Below, one piece after another: positions 55,411-64,000 of a stretch of DNA of 64,000 nucleotides. Positions within the stretch are counted from its first letter, which is position 1; the number at the start of each line of letters is the position of its first letter. The stretch is taken from assembly GCF_003347205.1 (NCBI RefSeq), contig NZ_QQBJ01000014.1, positions 62,001-126,000 on the forward strand, in the 5' to 3' direction. Source of the DNA: Mycolicibacterium moriokaense. Its GTDB lineage: Bacteria; Actinomycetota; Actinomycetes; Mycobacteriales; Mycobacteriaceae. Under the pieces are notes generated by a model. It was not told where the DNA came from and searched no databases. It worked only from the letters and a program-made list of their open reading frames with translations. The translations under genes were made by a program, and so were the position numbers.

Positions 55411-56901
55411 GTGAGTACTCGTGACGACACCCCGCTGTGGCTGTTCGCCGACCAGTTGGGCTCGGCGACCTACGGCGGAGAGCATTCCCACCGCGACGTG
55501 CTGCTCATCGAGGCCGGATCGGCGCTGAAGCGACGCCCCTATCACCGCCAGAAGCTGCATTTGGTCTTGTCGGCGCTCCGCCACGCCGAGCGCGACCTCG
55601 GCGACCGCGCCACCCTGCTGCGATCCGACACCTACACCGACGCTCTCGAGGACTTCGGCCGACCCGTTCTCGTGTTCGAGCCGACCTCACACGCCGCCGA
55701 GAAGTTCGTCCACCGCCTCCGTGCCGACGGCCTGGTGGCCGACGTGCTTCCCACGCCGACCTTCGCGCTCCCCCGCAAGGACTTCGCCCAGTGGGCAGGC
55801 GACCGCGACCGCTTCCGGATGGAGGACTTCTATCGCGATCAGCGCCGCCGCTTCGAGGTGCTGATGGACGGCGACAAACCCGTCGGCAACCGGTGGAACT
55901 ACGACGAGGAGAACAGGGAGTCGCCGCCGAAAAAGCAGGCAACGCTGGATGTTCCGAAGCCCTATCAACCGCGCGAGGACGATATCGACGAGCAGGTCCG
56001 CCGCGACCTCGACCAGATGGAGCTCCCCCACATGGTCGGCAGCGACGGTCCACGGCTGTTCGCGGTCACCCCTGCCGAGGCCAAACGCGCGCTGCAACGA
56101 TTCATCGAGCATCGGCTGCCGACCTTCGGCCGCTACGAGGACGCCATCATGGGCCAGGACTGGGCGATGTCGCACTCGCTGCTGTCGGTGCCGCTCAACC
56201 TCGGAGTCCTGCATCCCCTCGACGCCGTCGAGGCCGCCGAAGACGCCTACCGGGAACACGGCGCACCCCTGGCCGCGGTCGAGGGGTTCATCCGCCAGAT
56301 CCTCGGCTGGCGTGAGTACATGTGGCATCTGTACTGGCATTTCGGGTCCGACTACACCCGCAACAACAAGCTTGCGGCCCGCGCCGCGCTACCCAAGTGG
56401 TGGCGCGAACTCGACGCCGACGCCGTGACAGCGGAATGCCTGCGCCAGGCCCTGGTTGGCGTGCGCGACCGCGGCTGGACGCACCACATCCAGCGGCTGA
56501 TGGTGCTCGGCAACCACGCGCTGCAACGCGGCTACCGGCCTTCGGAGCTCACGGAGTGGTTCGCCACCGCGTTCGTCGACGGATTCCGCTGGGTGATGCC
56601 GACGAACGTCGTCGGGATGAGCCAGCACGCGGACGGCGGTTTGCTGGCCACCAAGCCGTACGCCTCGGGCGGCGCGTACATCAACAAGATGAGTGATCAC
56701 TGCGGCGACTGCGCCTACGACCCGAAGAAAAGGCTCGGCGACGACGCCTGCCCGTTCACCGCCGGCTACTGGTCGTTCGTGCACCGCCACCGCGACCTGC
56801 TGGCCCGGAACAACCGGACGCAGCGCTCGGTCGCGACAATGGATCGGCTCAAAGATCTCGACGCCGTGCTGGACCAGGAGGCGTCGCGGCGCAGCTTCTA
56901 G
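55411..56901 (+). CDS. FeS-type cryptochrome/photolyase-related protein
   Basis: 496 residues from GTG 55411; GTG 55393 is an alternative. LWLFADQLG at the start and the long alpha domain (RQILGWREYMWHLYW, then MVLGNHALQRG and GGLLATKPYASGGAYINKMSDHCGDC) match the PhrB/FeS-BCP group. Four Cys for the 4Fe-4S cluster are expected among those of the alpha domain; the run DHCGDCAYDPK and DDACPF supplies three. It probably repairs (6-4) photoproducts or acts in blue-light sensing. It is the first chromosomal gene right of the element. Confidence 0.9.
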   Translation: MSTRDDTPLWLFADQLGSATYGGEHSHRDVLLIEAGSALKRRPYHRQKLHLVLSALRHAERDLGDRATLLRSDTYTDALEDFGRPVLVFEPTSHAAEKFVHRLRADGLVADVLPTPTFALPRKDFAQWAGDRDRFRMEDFYRDQRRRFEVLMDGDKPVGNRWNYDEENRESPPKKQATLDVPKPYQPREDDIDEQVRRDLDQMELPHMVGSDGPRLFAVTPAEAKRALQRFIEHRLPTFGRYEDAIMGQDWAMSHSLLSVPLNLGVLHPLDAVEAAEDAYREHGAPLAAVEGFIRQILGWREYMWHLYWHFGSDYTRNNKLAARAALPKWWRELDADAVTAECLRQALVGVRDRGWTHHIQRLMVLGNHALQRGYRPSELTEWFATAFVDGFRWVMPTNVVGMSQHADGGLLATKPYASGGAYINKMSDHCGDCAYDPKKRLGDDACPFTAGYWSFVHRHRDLLARNNRTQRSVATMDRLKDLDAVLDQEASRRSF

Positions 56902-57680
56902 AGTGACAGCAGGCGGTACAGGCCGATCAGGCCGACGACGACGATGAAGGCGCGCAGCGCATTCGGTGACAGCCGGCGGCCGTAATGCGCGCCGAAAAAT
57001 CCGCCCAGCAGGGAGCCGAGTGCGATCAGACCCGCGGCCAGCCAGCTGATCCGATCGAACGCGACGAGGATGTACGCCACGGCCGCAACGACGTTCACGA
57101 TGAGCGAGAGAAGGTTCTTTGCCGCGTTCATCCGCTGCATGTCTTCGGGCAGCAGCGCGCCCATCACGCCCATCAGCAGGATTCCCTGGGCCGCTGTGAA
57201 GTAGCCCCCGTAGACGCCGACCGCGAACGTGCCGAGCACCAGCGCCGCCATCCGAGGGCGGGAGACGTGCTCGGCCGAATGGCCCGCCGCCTCCGCGCGC
57301 CTGCGCGCGAAATCCTGAATCCTCGGACCGATCACCACGAGGATCAGCGCCGCGATCAACAGCACCGGCACCACATCGGTGAAGACCTTCTCCGGCAGAT
57401 GCAGCAGCAGCCAGGCCCCCAGCAGGGCGCCGACGAACGAAGCGGGAATCTGCCACCGCAGCCGGTGCCACTGACCGCGCAATTCCCGCCGGTAGCCCCA
57501 GGTTCCCGAGACGCCGCCGGCCACCAGCCCGATCGCATTCGACATCGTCGACACCACCGGCGGATAACCCAACGTGACCAAGGTCGGGAAGGTGACGAGC
57601 GTGCCCGAACCCACGAGGCTGTTGATAGCTCCAGCCGCCACACCCGCCAACGCGATCAGGATCATGTCGAAGACGGGCAC
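56898..57680 (-). CDS. TSUP-family permease (TauE/SafE)
   Basis: 260 residues, GTG start. Eight or so membrane helices; the two halves each carry a G-rich motif (GAINSLVGSGTLVTFP and GVYGGYFTAAQGILL) typical of TauE/SafE anion transporters. It may export sulfite or another organosulfur/organic anion. Its stop overlaps that of the photolyase-related gene by 4 bp. Confidence 0.88.
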   Translation of the reverse strand: MPVFDMILIALAGVAAGAINSLVGSGTLVTFPTLVTLGYPPVVSTMSNAIGLVAGGVSGTWGYRRELRGQWHRLRWQIPASFVGALLGAWLLLHLPEKVFTDVVPVLLIAALILVVIGPRIQDFARRRAEAAGHSAEHVSRPRMAALVLGTFAVGVYGGYFTAAQGILLMGVMGALLPEDMQRMNAAKNLLSLIVNVVAAVAYILVAFDRISWLAAGLIALGSLLGGFFGAHYGRRLSPNALRAFIVVVGLIGLYRLLSL

Positions 57681-57689
57681 CGGGCCAAC

Positions 57690-59108
57690 CTATCGAGAGC
57701 GCCCGCCCCTCTTTTCGCGCACCCGTACGTTGATGCGGACCGGACTGCCCTCGAAGCCGAACGTCTCCCGCAGCCGCCGCTCCAGGAACCGGCGATACCC
57801 GGCCTCCAGGAAGCCGGTGGTGAACAACACGAATGTCGGCGGTCGTGTCGTGGCCTGGGTGGCGAACAGGATCCTGGGTTGCTTGCCGCCACGTACCGGC
57901 GGCGGCGTCGCGGCCACGACCTCCTTGAGGAACGTGTTCAGCCGTCCGGTGGAGATACGGCTGTCCCACGAATCCAGCGCCGTCTCCAGCGCGGGCACCA
58001 GCTTCTGCACCGCGCGACCGGTCTTCGCGGAGACGTTGACCCTGGGCGCCCACTGCAGCTGCGCGAGGTCGAGGTCGATCTCGCGGTCCAGGTCGTAACG
58101 GCGGTCCTCGTCGACCAGGTCCCATTTGTTGAACGCCAGCACCAGCGCCCGCCCGGCCTCGATCACCATCGACAGGATGCGCTGATCCTGCTCGGTCAGC
58201 GGCTGCGAAGCATCGACCAGCACGATGACCACCTCGGCGGCGTCGATTGCCCCGTGGGTGCGCACCGACGCGTAGAACTCGTGCCCGCTGGCCTGGCCGA
58301 CTTTGCGTCGCAGGCCGGCCGTATCAACGAAACGCCAAGTCTTGCCGCCTAATTCGATCATCGAGTCGACCGGATCGACGGTGGTGCCCGCCTGATCGTG
58401 CACCACCGCCCGCTCATCGCCCGCGAGCTTGTTCAGCAACGAACTCTTGCCGACGTTCGGCTTGCCCACGAGTGCTACCCGCCGCGGGCCGCCGCCACCG
58501 GCGCCGACCTCCGACACCGTGGGCAGCGCCTCGACCACTCTGTCGAGCAGGTCGGCGACCCCGCGGCCGTGCATGGCGCTGATCGGGTGCGGCTCCCCCA
58601 TCCCCAGCGACCACAGGGCGGCGGCGTCGGCCTCGCCGCGCTCGGAGTCCACCTTGTTGGCCGCCAGGAACACGGGTTTGCCCGACCGGCGCAGGATTCT
58701 CGCCGCCGCCTCGTCACCGGCCGTCGCGCCCACCACCGAGTCGACGACCAGGATGATCGCGTCGGCGGTGCGCATCGCCACCGACGCCTGCTCGGCCACC
58801 AACTGCTGCAGCCCCTTGGCATCCGGTTCCCAGCCGCCGGTGTCCTGGACCATGAACCGCCGACCCACCCAGCTCGCGTCGTAGGACACGCGGTCGCGGG
58901 TGACGCCGGGGACGTCCTGAACCACCGCTTCGCGACGGCCCAGGATGCGGTTCACCAGGGTGGATTTGCCGACGTTTGGGCGGCCGACCACGGCGACCAC
59001 CGGAGGCGGGCCGGACGCGTCAGCCGACCCCTCGCCGTCCTCTACGGACTCGGAATCCCCTAGCTCCCAATCGCTTTCATCGACCCATGTGCCGTCGGCG
59101 TCACTCAT
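57690..59108 (-). CDS. der: GTPase Der (EngA), ribosome assembly
   Basis: 472 residues with two tandem GTPase domains: first G1 [10 protein letters not shown] near 41-50, second G1 [10 protein letters not shown] near 210-220, each with DTxG and NKxD-type motifs (ANKVDS and FNKWDL). The C-terminal KH-like domain is basic. The acidic N-terminal tail of about 35 residues is usual in actinobacteria. Der is needed for 50S subunit maturation. Its start overlaps the cmk stop (ATGA). Confidence 0.96.
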   Translation of the reverse strand: MSDADGTWVDESDWELGDSESVEDGEGSADASGPPPVVAVVGRPNVGKSTLVNRILGRREAVVQDVPGVTRDRVSYDASWVGRRFMVQDTGGWEPDAKGLQQLVAEQASVAMRTADAIILVVDSVVGATAGDEAAARILRRSGKPVFLAANKVDSERGEADAAALWSLGMGEPHPISAMHGRGVADLLDRVVEALPTVSEVGAGGGGPRRVALVGKPNVGKSSLLNKLAGDERAVVHDQAGTTVDPVDSMIELGGKTWRFVDTAGLRRKVGQASGHEFYASVRTHGAIDAAEVVIVLVDASQPLTEQDQRILSMVIEAGRALVLAFNKWDLVDEDRRYDLDREIDLDLAQLQWAPRVNVSAKTGRAVQKLVPALETALDSWDSRISTGRLNTFLKEVVAATPPPVRGGKQPRILFATQATTRPPTFVLFTTGFLEAGYRRFLERRLRETFGFEGSPVRINVRVREKRGGRSR

Positions 59109-59791
59109 CGCGGCGCACCCGCATGCTGGTGGACCACGTCCACCAGGTGGGCGATCACCTCGGACTCCGACATGTCGCTGGTATCGACCACCAGCGCGTC
59201 ATCGGCCGCCCGAAGCGGGGACACCGCGCGGGTGGAGTCGAGGTGGTCGCGGCGCTTGACGTCCGCCAGTACCCCTTCGTAGTCATCGCCGAGGCCGCTG
59301 GCGATGTTCTGCTCGTTGCGGCGGCGCGCCCGCACCTCGGCGGAGGCGGTCAAGAAGATCTTGACGTCGGCATCCGGCAGCACGACGGTGCCGATGTCAC
59401 GGCCCTCGACGACCACGCTGCCGGGGCCTGCGGCCAGTTCGCGCTGCAATCCCACCAGGCGGGCCCGCACCGCGGGCACGGCCGACACCGCCGAGACCGA
59501 TTTGGTCACGGCGTCACCACGGATCTCGGCCGACACATCCTCGGCGTCGAGGTATGCCCGGTCTTCGCCAGGGTCGTAGCCGACTGACAGCGGGATGTCC
59601 TCGGCGGCAGCCTCGATGGCCGGTGTGTCGCCGAGGTCGGCGCCGACTCGAAGCACCGCTAGCGTCACGATTCGATACATGGCCCCGGTATCCAGATAGC
59701 GAGCACCAAGAGCATGGGCCAAACCTCTTGACACCGAGGACTTTCCGGTGCCCGCCGGCCCGTCGACGGCGATGACGACCGAGCCGCTCAC
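59105..59791 (-). CDS. cmk: Cytidylate kinase
   Basis: 228 residues, GTG start. [19 protein letters not shown] is the ATP-binding loop; YLDTGAMYR and [19 protein letters not shown] are CMP kinase signatures. It phosphorylates CMP/dCMP. Overlaps rluB by 4 bp (GTGA). Confidence 0.96.
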   Translation of the reverse strand: MSGSVVIAVDGPAGTGKSSVSRGLAHALGARYLDTGAMYRIVTLAVLRVGADLGDTPAIEAAAEDIPLSVGYDPGEDRAYLDAEDVSAEIRGDAVTKSVSAVSAVPAVRARLVGLQRELAAGPGSVVVEGRDIGTVVLPDADVKIFLTASAEVRARRRNEQNIASGLGDDYEGVLADVKRRDHLDSTRAVSPLRAADDALVVDTSDMSESEVIAHLVDVVHQHAGAPR

Positions 59792-60531
59792 AGGCCCACC
59801 GCCTTGTACAGCGCGCCGACCTCGTCGCGGCCCAGCACCCGGATGCTGCCCGGCCGCTGGTCCCCCAGCGACACCGCTCCGATGTCGGTGCGCACCAACT
59901 CCTGAACGGGAAAGCCGACCTCGGCGAGCATTCGGCGGACGATTCGCTTGCGGCCCTCGTGCAGCGTCACCCGCACCATCGTCTTGCCGGGCACCGCGTC
60001 CACCACCGCGAAGTCGTCGACGCGGGCGGGTCCGTCATCGAGTTCAACTCCGTCGCGCAGCCTGCGGCCCAGGCCGCGCGGGACGGCGCCCGCCACTGTC
60101 GCCAGGTACGTCTTGGAGACCTCGAAGGACGGATGCATCAAGCGGTGCGCCAACTCGCCGTCGTTGGTGAGCAACATCAGCCCTTCGGTATCGGCATCGA
60201 GGCGGCCGACGTGAAAGAGCTTCTTGTTGCCGCGGACTCGGTGTTCGACCAGGTCGCCGATGCACGGCCGGCCGCGATCGTCCGACATCGTCGAGTGCAT
60301 GCCGCGCGGCTTGTTGAGCGCCAGATGCACCAGGGTGTCATCGACCATCACCCGCGCGCCGTCAACCCGGATCACCGACGCGTCGGGATCCACCCTGGTG
60401 CCCAGTTCGGTCACCACCCGCCCGTCGACGTCGACGCGCCCGTCGACAATCATTCTCTCGGCGACGCGCCGCGAAGCAATTCCGGCCTGCGACAACACCT
60501 TTTGCAGCCGCACGCCCTCCTGCTCGGCCAT
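59788..60531 (-). CDS. rluB: 23S rRNA pseudouridine synthase RluB-like
   Basis: 247 residues. An N-terminal S4 domain ([21 protein letters not shown]) is followed by the catalytic domain with [20 protein letters not shown], containing the catalytic Asp of the RsuA/RluB family. It modifies 23S rRNA. Separated from scpB by one base. Confidence 0.94.
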   Translation of the reverse strand: MAEQEGVRLQKVLSQAGIASRRVAERMIVDGRVDVDGRVVTELGTRVDPDASVIRVDGARVMVDDTLVHLALNKPRGMHSTMSDDRGRPCIGDLVEHRVRGNKKLFHVGRLDADTEGLMLLTNDGELAHRLMHPSFEVSKTYLATVAGAVPRGLGRRLRDGVELDDGPARVDDFAVVDAVPGKTMVRVTLHEGRKRIVRRMLAEVGFPVQELVRTDIGAVSLGDQRPGSIRVLGRDEVGALYKAVGL

Positions 60532-60532
60532 C

Positions 60533-61330
60533 TCAGTCTTTGTCCACGTCGAAGGACATCGGTTGTGCGTCGCTCGCGGGCGGCGTACCGAGTTTCGCGA
60601 AACGCGGTTCCTCGCTCAGCGTTTCGCTCAAGTCGTCGATGACGTCGACGTCGGGCAGTAGCGGCGCGATGTCGGGGAGATCGGCCAACGAGGACAGCCC
60701 GAGCCGCTCCAGGAACAACTCGGTGGTCGCAAACGTGGTGGCACCGGTGTCGGCATCGGTGCCCGCCTCGGTGATCAGCCCGCGGGCCACCAACGTGCGC
60801 ATCACCGCGTCCACGTTGACGCCGCGCACCGCGCTCACCCGGGCGCGGGTCACCGGCTGACGGTAGGCGACCACCGCCAACGTCTCCAGCGCCGCGCGCG
60901 TCAGCTTCGTCCTGGCGCCGTCGAGCAGCAGCCGCTCCACATACGGCGCGTACTGCGACCTGGTGTACATGCGCCAGCCGCCGCCGGCCTCACGCAGATC
61001 GATGCCGCTGTTGCGGGCCGCCAACTCCTCGGCCATCAGCGCGAGCTTGGCCGACACCCGGTAGGCCGGCTGCTGAATCGCCGCGGCCAGCGCGTCGATG
61101 GTCACGGGGCTGTCGACCACCAGCAACAGCGCCTCGAGCACCGCGCCGAGTTCGGAGTCCTCCAGCTCGGGCGGTTCGGCGACGTCGATCCCCAGGTCGA
61201 GGTCGCGGACGTCGCCGTTGACTCCATCGGGCACACCGCCGTTGACGGTCTCGCGAGCGTCACCGTTCAGTGACTCCCGGTGATCCTCGCGGTGTTCCTC
61301 GTCACGGGGTTCGGAAAATTCGTCAGTCAT
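60533..61330 (-). CDS. scpB: Segregation and condensation protein ScpB
   Basis: 265 residues from MTDEFSEPRDE. An acidic/Asn-rich N-terminal tail precedes winged-helix domains with LEALLLVVDSPVTIDALA and LAVVAYRQPVTRARVSAVRGVN. ScpB bridges ScpA in the SMC condensin complex. Start overlaps scpA by 8 bp; the longer frame upstream is scpA sequence in another frame. Confidence 0.95.
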   Translation of the reverse strand: MTDEFSEPRDEEHREDHRESLNGDARETVNGGVPDGVNGDVRDLDLGIDVAEPPELEDSELGAVLEALLLVVDSPVTIDALAAAIQQPAYRVSAKLALMAEELAARNSGIDLREAGGGWRMYTRSQYAPYVERLLLDGARTKLTRAALETLAVVAYRQPVTRARVSAVRGVNVDAVMRTLVARGLITEAGTDADTGATTFATTELFLERLGLSSLADLPDIAPLLPDVDVIDDLSETLSEEPRFAKLGTPPASDAQPMSFDVDKD

Positions 61331-62156
61331 CGTTCGGCTCTTCCGCCGTGTCAGTGGCTTCGGTCGGTTCGCTGGTCGGCTGATCCCCGGTCCACGAAAT
61401 CTGCAGCACACCAAGCGGTTCTGATTGGTCAAATGCTACCGCTCGGGCCCGATACAGTTCGAGCAGCGCCAAAAACCGGCCCACGATCAAGATCGGCTCC
61501 CGGCAATCGGCGACCAGTTCGGAGAACGTGGCCCACTGCCCCGATCCGCGGCGTTGCAGCTCGGCGAGCAGCTGCTCTGCCTGCTCGGGCACCGACACGA
61601 TCAACTCGTGCAGGTGCTCGGTCGCCACCGTGGGCACCGGCCGCGGGGTGAACGCGCTGGCCGCGATCTCGGCGAACAGCTGCGCATCGACGCCCAGCAT
61701 CACCTCGGGCAGCAGGTCTTCGTAGCGGGCCTCCAGCGAGACCGCCCGCGGGTAGCTGCGCAGGGCGGCGGCCTCGAGTTCGGCGAACATCTCGGCGACG
61801 TGCTTGAAGGCCCGGTACTGCAGCAGCCGCGCAAAGAGCAGATCGCGCACCTCCAGCAGGGCGAGGTCCTCCTCGTCGTGGATCTCTCCGGCAGGCAGCA
61901 GGCGAGCCGCCTTGAGGTCCAGCAGCGTTGCCGCAATCACCAGGAACGCGGTCGTCTCGTCCAGTTCGAGCTGCGGACCGATCGCCTTGGTGTAGGCGAT
62001 GAAGTCGTCGGTCACCCGGTGTAGCGCCACCTCGGTGACATCGAGGCGGTGCGCGAAGATCAGCTGCAGCAACAGGTCGAACGGACCTTCGAAGTTGCTC
62101 AGCCGAACCTGGAAGCCTGTCTGCTGCGACTCCTCCGGCTGGGTCTCGGTGTTCAC
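61323..62156 (-). CDS. scpA: Segregation and condensation protein ScpA
   Basis: 277 residues, GTG start. FQVRLSNFEGPFDLLLQLI and LVIAATLLDLKAARLLPAGE are ScpA signatures; it is the kleisin subunit that closes the SMC ring. Start overlaps the parA stop (GTGA). Confidence 0.96.
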   Translation of the reverse strand: MNTETQPEESQQTGFQVRLSNFEGPFDLLLQLIFAHRLDVTEVALHRVTDDFIAYTKAIGPQLELDETTAFLVIAATLLDLKAARLLPAGEIHDEEDLALLEVRDLLFARLLQYRAFKHVAEMFAELEAAALRSYPRAVSLEARYEDLLPEVMLGVDAQLFAEIAASAFTPRPVPTVATEHLHELIVSVPEQAEQLLAELQRRGSGQWATFSELVADCREPILIVGRFLALLELYRARAVAFDQSEPLGVLQISWTGDQPTSEPTEATDTAEEPNDD

Positions 62157-63019
62157 GAACCGAACCGGTCGATGACCTCACGGGCCAACGATCGATAAGC
62201 CTGGGCGCCACCGGATTTCGGCGCCCACGTGGTGATGGGCTCGCCCGCGACGCTGGTTTCCGGGAACCGCACCGTGCGGGTGATCACAGTGTCGAACACC
62301 AGATCACCGAACCTCTCCAGGACGCGGGCCATCACCTCGCGCGCGTTGACGGTGCGGGGGTCATACCGAGTTATCAGGATGCCACTGATACTCAGCCTGG
62401 GGTTCAGCCGGTCATGCACCTTGTCGACCGTGTCCGTCAGCAGGGCCAGCCCGCGCAGCGAGAAGTACTCGCACTCGGTCGGGATGATCACGCCGTCCGA
62501 GCAGGCCAGGCCGTTCACGGTGAGCAGGCCGAGCGACGGCTGGCAGTCGATCAGCACGTAGTCGTAGCGGTCCAGCACCGGATGCAGCGAGCGAGCCAGC
62601 GACTGCTCGCGGCCGACCTCGTTGACCAACTGGATCTCGGCCGCCGACAGGTCGATGTTGCTGGGCACCAGGTCCATGTTCTTGACCCGGGTGTGGATCA
62701 GCACGTCGTCGATCGACACCCTCGGCTCGACCAACAGGTTGTGGATGGTGTGGTCCAGTTCGTAGTGCGGCACGCCCAGCCCGGCCGACAGCGCACCCTG
62801 CGGGTCGAGGTCCACCAGCAGCACCCGGCGGCCGTATCCGGCCAGGCTGGCGCCCAGGTTGATGGTCGAGGTGGTCTTGCCGACCCCGCCCTTCTGATTG
62901 CACATCGCGATGACCTTCGCGGGACCGTGCACGCTCTTGGGCTTGGGGTCGGGAATCGTGCGGGGCTGACGGCCGGTCAGTCCGGCGTTGGCGGGCGGGT
63001 CGGTGCCGTCGTCCGTCAT
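62153..63019 (-). CDS. ParA-family ATPase
   Basis: 288 residues from ATG 63019, preceded by CAGGAG. The deviant Walker A is CNQKGGVGKTTSTINLGASL, and DLDPQGALSAGLG follows. It resembles the ParA gene upstream of scpA in mycobacteria (second ParA, not the one at the origin). It likely acts in chromosome organisation with ScpAB. Confidence 0.93.
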   Translation of the reverse strand: MTDDGTDPPANAGLTGRQPRTIPDPKPKSVHGPAKVIAMCNQKGGVGKTTSTINLGASLAGYGRRVLLVDLDPQGALSAGLGVPHYELDHTIHNLLVEPRVSIDDVLIHTRVKNMDLVPSNIDLSAAEIQLVNEVGREQSLARSLHPVLDRYDYVLIDCQPSLGLLTVNGLACSDGVIIPTECEYFSLRGLALLTDTVDKVHDRLNPRLSISGILITRYDPRTVNAREVMARVLERFGDLVFDTVITRTVRFPETSVAGEPITTWAPKSGGAQAYRSLAREVIDRFGS

Positions 63020-63184
63020 GCTTCGGCTCCTGCTCGCTCCGGTCCGGTCATGCCCCACCCTCGGTGGTCAGGTTGAGTGGGGCGGTGGCGAACATCCGGG
63101 CAAGTTTAACGGGGCTGATGGCCAGGGTGAGGCAGACCCGCAGGCAACGCAGCAGCATAGTTGGTGTCTCGGGGCATACCGCGG

Positions 63185-64000
63185 TCAATCACGCCGGCCG
63201 TGCAGAGGTACGTACGTTGTCGACGGTGCGCTCGCCTGCCCATCCGGCGAGCCCGTCGCGGCGCGCCGGGCCGCGCCTGCTGCCGAGTGGCGACCGGTAT
63301 TCAGCGATTCGCTGAATCCGAACTGCCGGTGTAGCCGCGACAGCGGCCTGGGCGCCCACCAGTTGGCCCGGCCGAGCACGTGCATGAAGGCGGGCACCAG
63401 CACCATTCGCACCAGCGTGGCATCCATCAGCACCGCGACCGTCAACCCGAGACCCAGCATCCGCATGAACGACACCTGTGACGCGATCAGCGCTGCGAAC
63501 GAGATCGACATGATCGCCGCGGCGGCGCTGACCACCCGCCCCGTGTGGCCGAGACCGCGCGCGATGGCTTCGTCGTTGTCCTGCTGGGTCCGATCAGAAG
63601 CGATCCAGAATTCGCGGATGCGCGACAACAGAAAAACCTGGTAGTCCATCGACAACCCGAAGGCGATGCAGAACAACAGCACCGGCACCGTGACGGCCAG
63701 CGTGCCGGTGACCGTGGTGCCGAGCGCACCAAGGTGGCCGTCCTGGAAGACCCAGACCAGCGCACCGAAGGCCGCGCTCAGCGACAGCACATTGAGCAGA
63801 AGAGTCTTGATCGGCAGTACCACGCTGCCGGTGAGGAGAAACAGCAGCACGAGGGTGACAACCGCGATTCCCGCCAACACCGTCGGCAGCCGGGACATGA
63901 CCGCCGAGACGATATCGCGGTTCACTTGAGCAGTGCCTGTCAGAAGAACCTGCCGGCCGTTGGGAGGCGCAACTCCGCGCAGCGCGGCCAGCTGAGCTTC
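63185..64000 (-). CDS. MMPL/RND-family transporter, C-terminal part (partial)
   Basis: The frame is open through the right edge; the last 271 residues are visible. It has GTAQVNRDIV followed by membrane helices and SMDYQVFLLSRIRE with the Asp-Tyr pair of the second RND half, and ends with a soluble tail. It differs from the MmpL genes at 24185 and 36815. It is read as an mmpL-type lipid transporter or related RND protein. Internal GTG 63925 is not a credible start, because family sequence continues upstream. Confidence 0.9.
   Translation of the reverse strand, partial: EAQLAALRGVAPPNGRQVLLTGTAQVNRDIVSAVMSRLPTVLAGIAVVTLVLLFLLTGSVVLPIKTLLLNVLSLSAAFGALVWVFQDGHLGALGTTVTGTLAVTVPVLLFCIAFGLSMDYQVFLLSRIREFWIASDRTQQDNDEAIARGLGHTGRVVSAAAAIMSISFAALIASQVSFMRMLGLGLTVAVLMDATLVRMVLVPAFMHVLGRANWWAPRPLSRLHRQFGFSESLNTGRHSAAGAARRAATGSPDGQASAPSTTYVPLHGRRD

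Overview
The window looks like chromosome of a high-GC actinobacterium, most likely a fast-growing Mycobacterium (Mycolicibacterium). It carries two mmpL-type RND genes plus a fragment of a third, an mmpS, an antigen-85-like esterase, paired cutinase-like enzymes, several small mycobacterial secreted proteins, an F420-type deazaflavin-dependent reductase, and the conserved parA-scpA-scpB-rluB-cmk-der run.

Layout. (1) 1-22501 is a catabolic island. A xanthine/CO-dehydrogenase-like set (large subunit tail, coxG-like, FAD subunit, 2Fe-2S subunit) runs on +. A long, tightly overlapping minus-strand operon (16183 down to 2498) encodes an SDR, a Rieske oxygenase, a Baeyer-Villiger-type flavin monooxygenase, an SDR, a CaiB-type CoA-transferase, four acyl-CoA dehydrogenase subunits in two long+short pairs, a TPP enzyme and an aldehyde dehydrogenase. 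Divergent to it, a plus-strand operon (16325-22501) encodes an SMP-30-like beta-propeller, a HutC-type GntR regulator, two acyl-CoA ligases and an SDR. The 141-bp divergent gap holds two GTC-NN-GAC dyads overlapping candidate -10 boxes. The substrate is unknown; the gene set fits oxygenation, ring opening, CoA activation and beta-oxidation of a cyclic or branched compound.

(2) 22502-36545 is cell-envelope and secreted functions: an Ag85-like esterase, mmpS-mmpL with a possible 18-codon leader, three small exported proteins, a nitroreductase, a deazaflavin-dependent reductase, two cutinases, a proline-rich membrane protein, an acyltransferase, a peptidase-like exported protein and a thermonuclease-like protein.

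(3) 36579-55288 is an integrated element of about 18.7 kb, bounded by a 43-bp direct repeat of the 3' part of tRNA-Pro(GGG). The intact tRNA gene is at the right end. Its core (44579-51358: creatininase, XRE regulator, small ICE protein, TraB/FtsK-like translocase, Rep-like initiator, Xis-like HTH, tyrosine integrase) is organised like an actinobacterial integrative and conjugative element (AICE). Cargo: on the left an MmpL transporter with a KstR-like TetR and a thioesterase, a second TetR, a P450 and a third TetR; on the right, between integrase and att site, a 1143-residue SIR2-NTPase protein that looks like an anti-phage NAD-depleting sensor. That protein and its placement are the best candidate here for an undescribed system.

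(4) 55247-64000 returns to conserved chromosome: tRNA-Pro, an FeS-type photolyase-related protein, a TSUP permease, der, cmk, rluB, scpB, scpA, parA, and an RND gene running off the right edge.

All function calls come from reading motifs and gene order by eye; no database search was possible.
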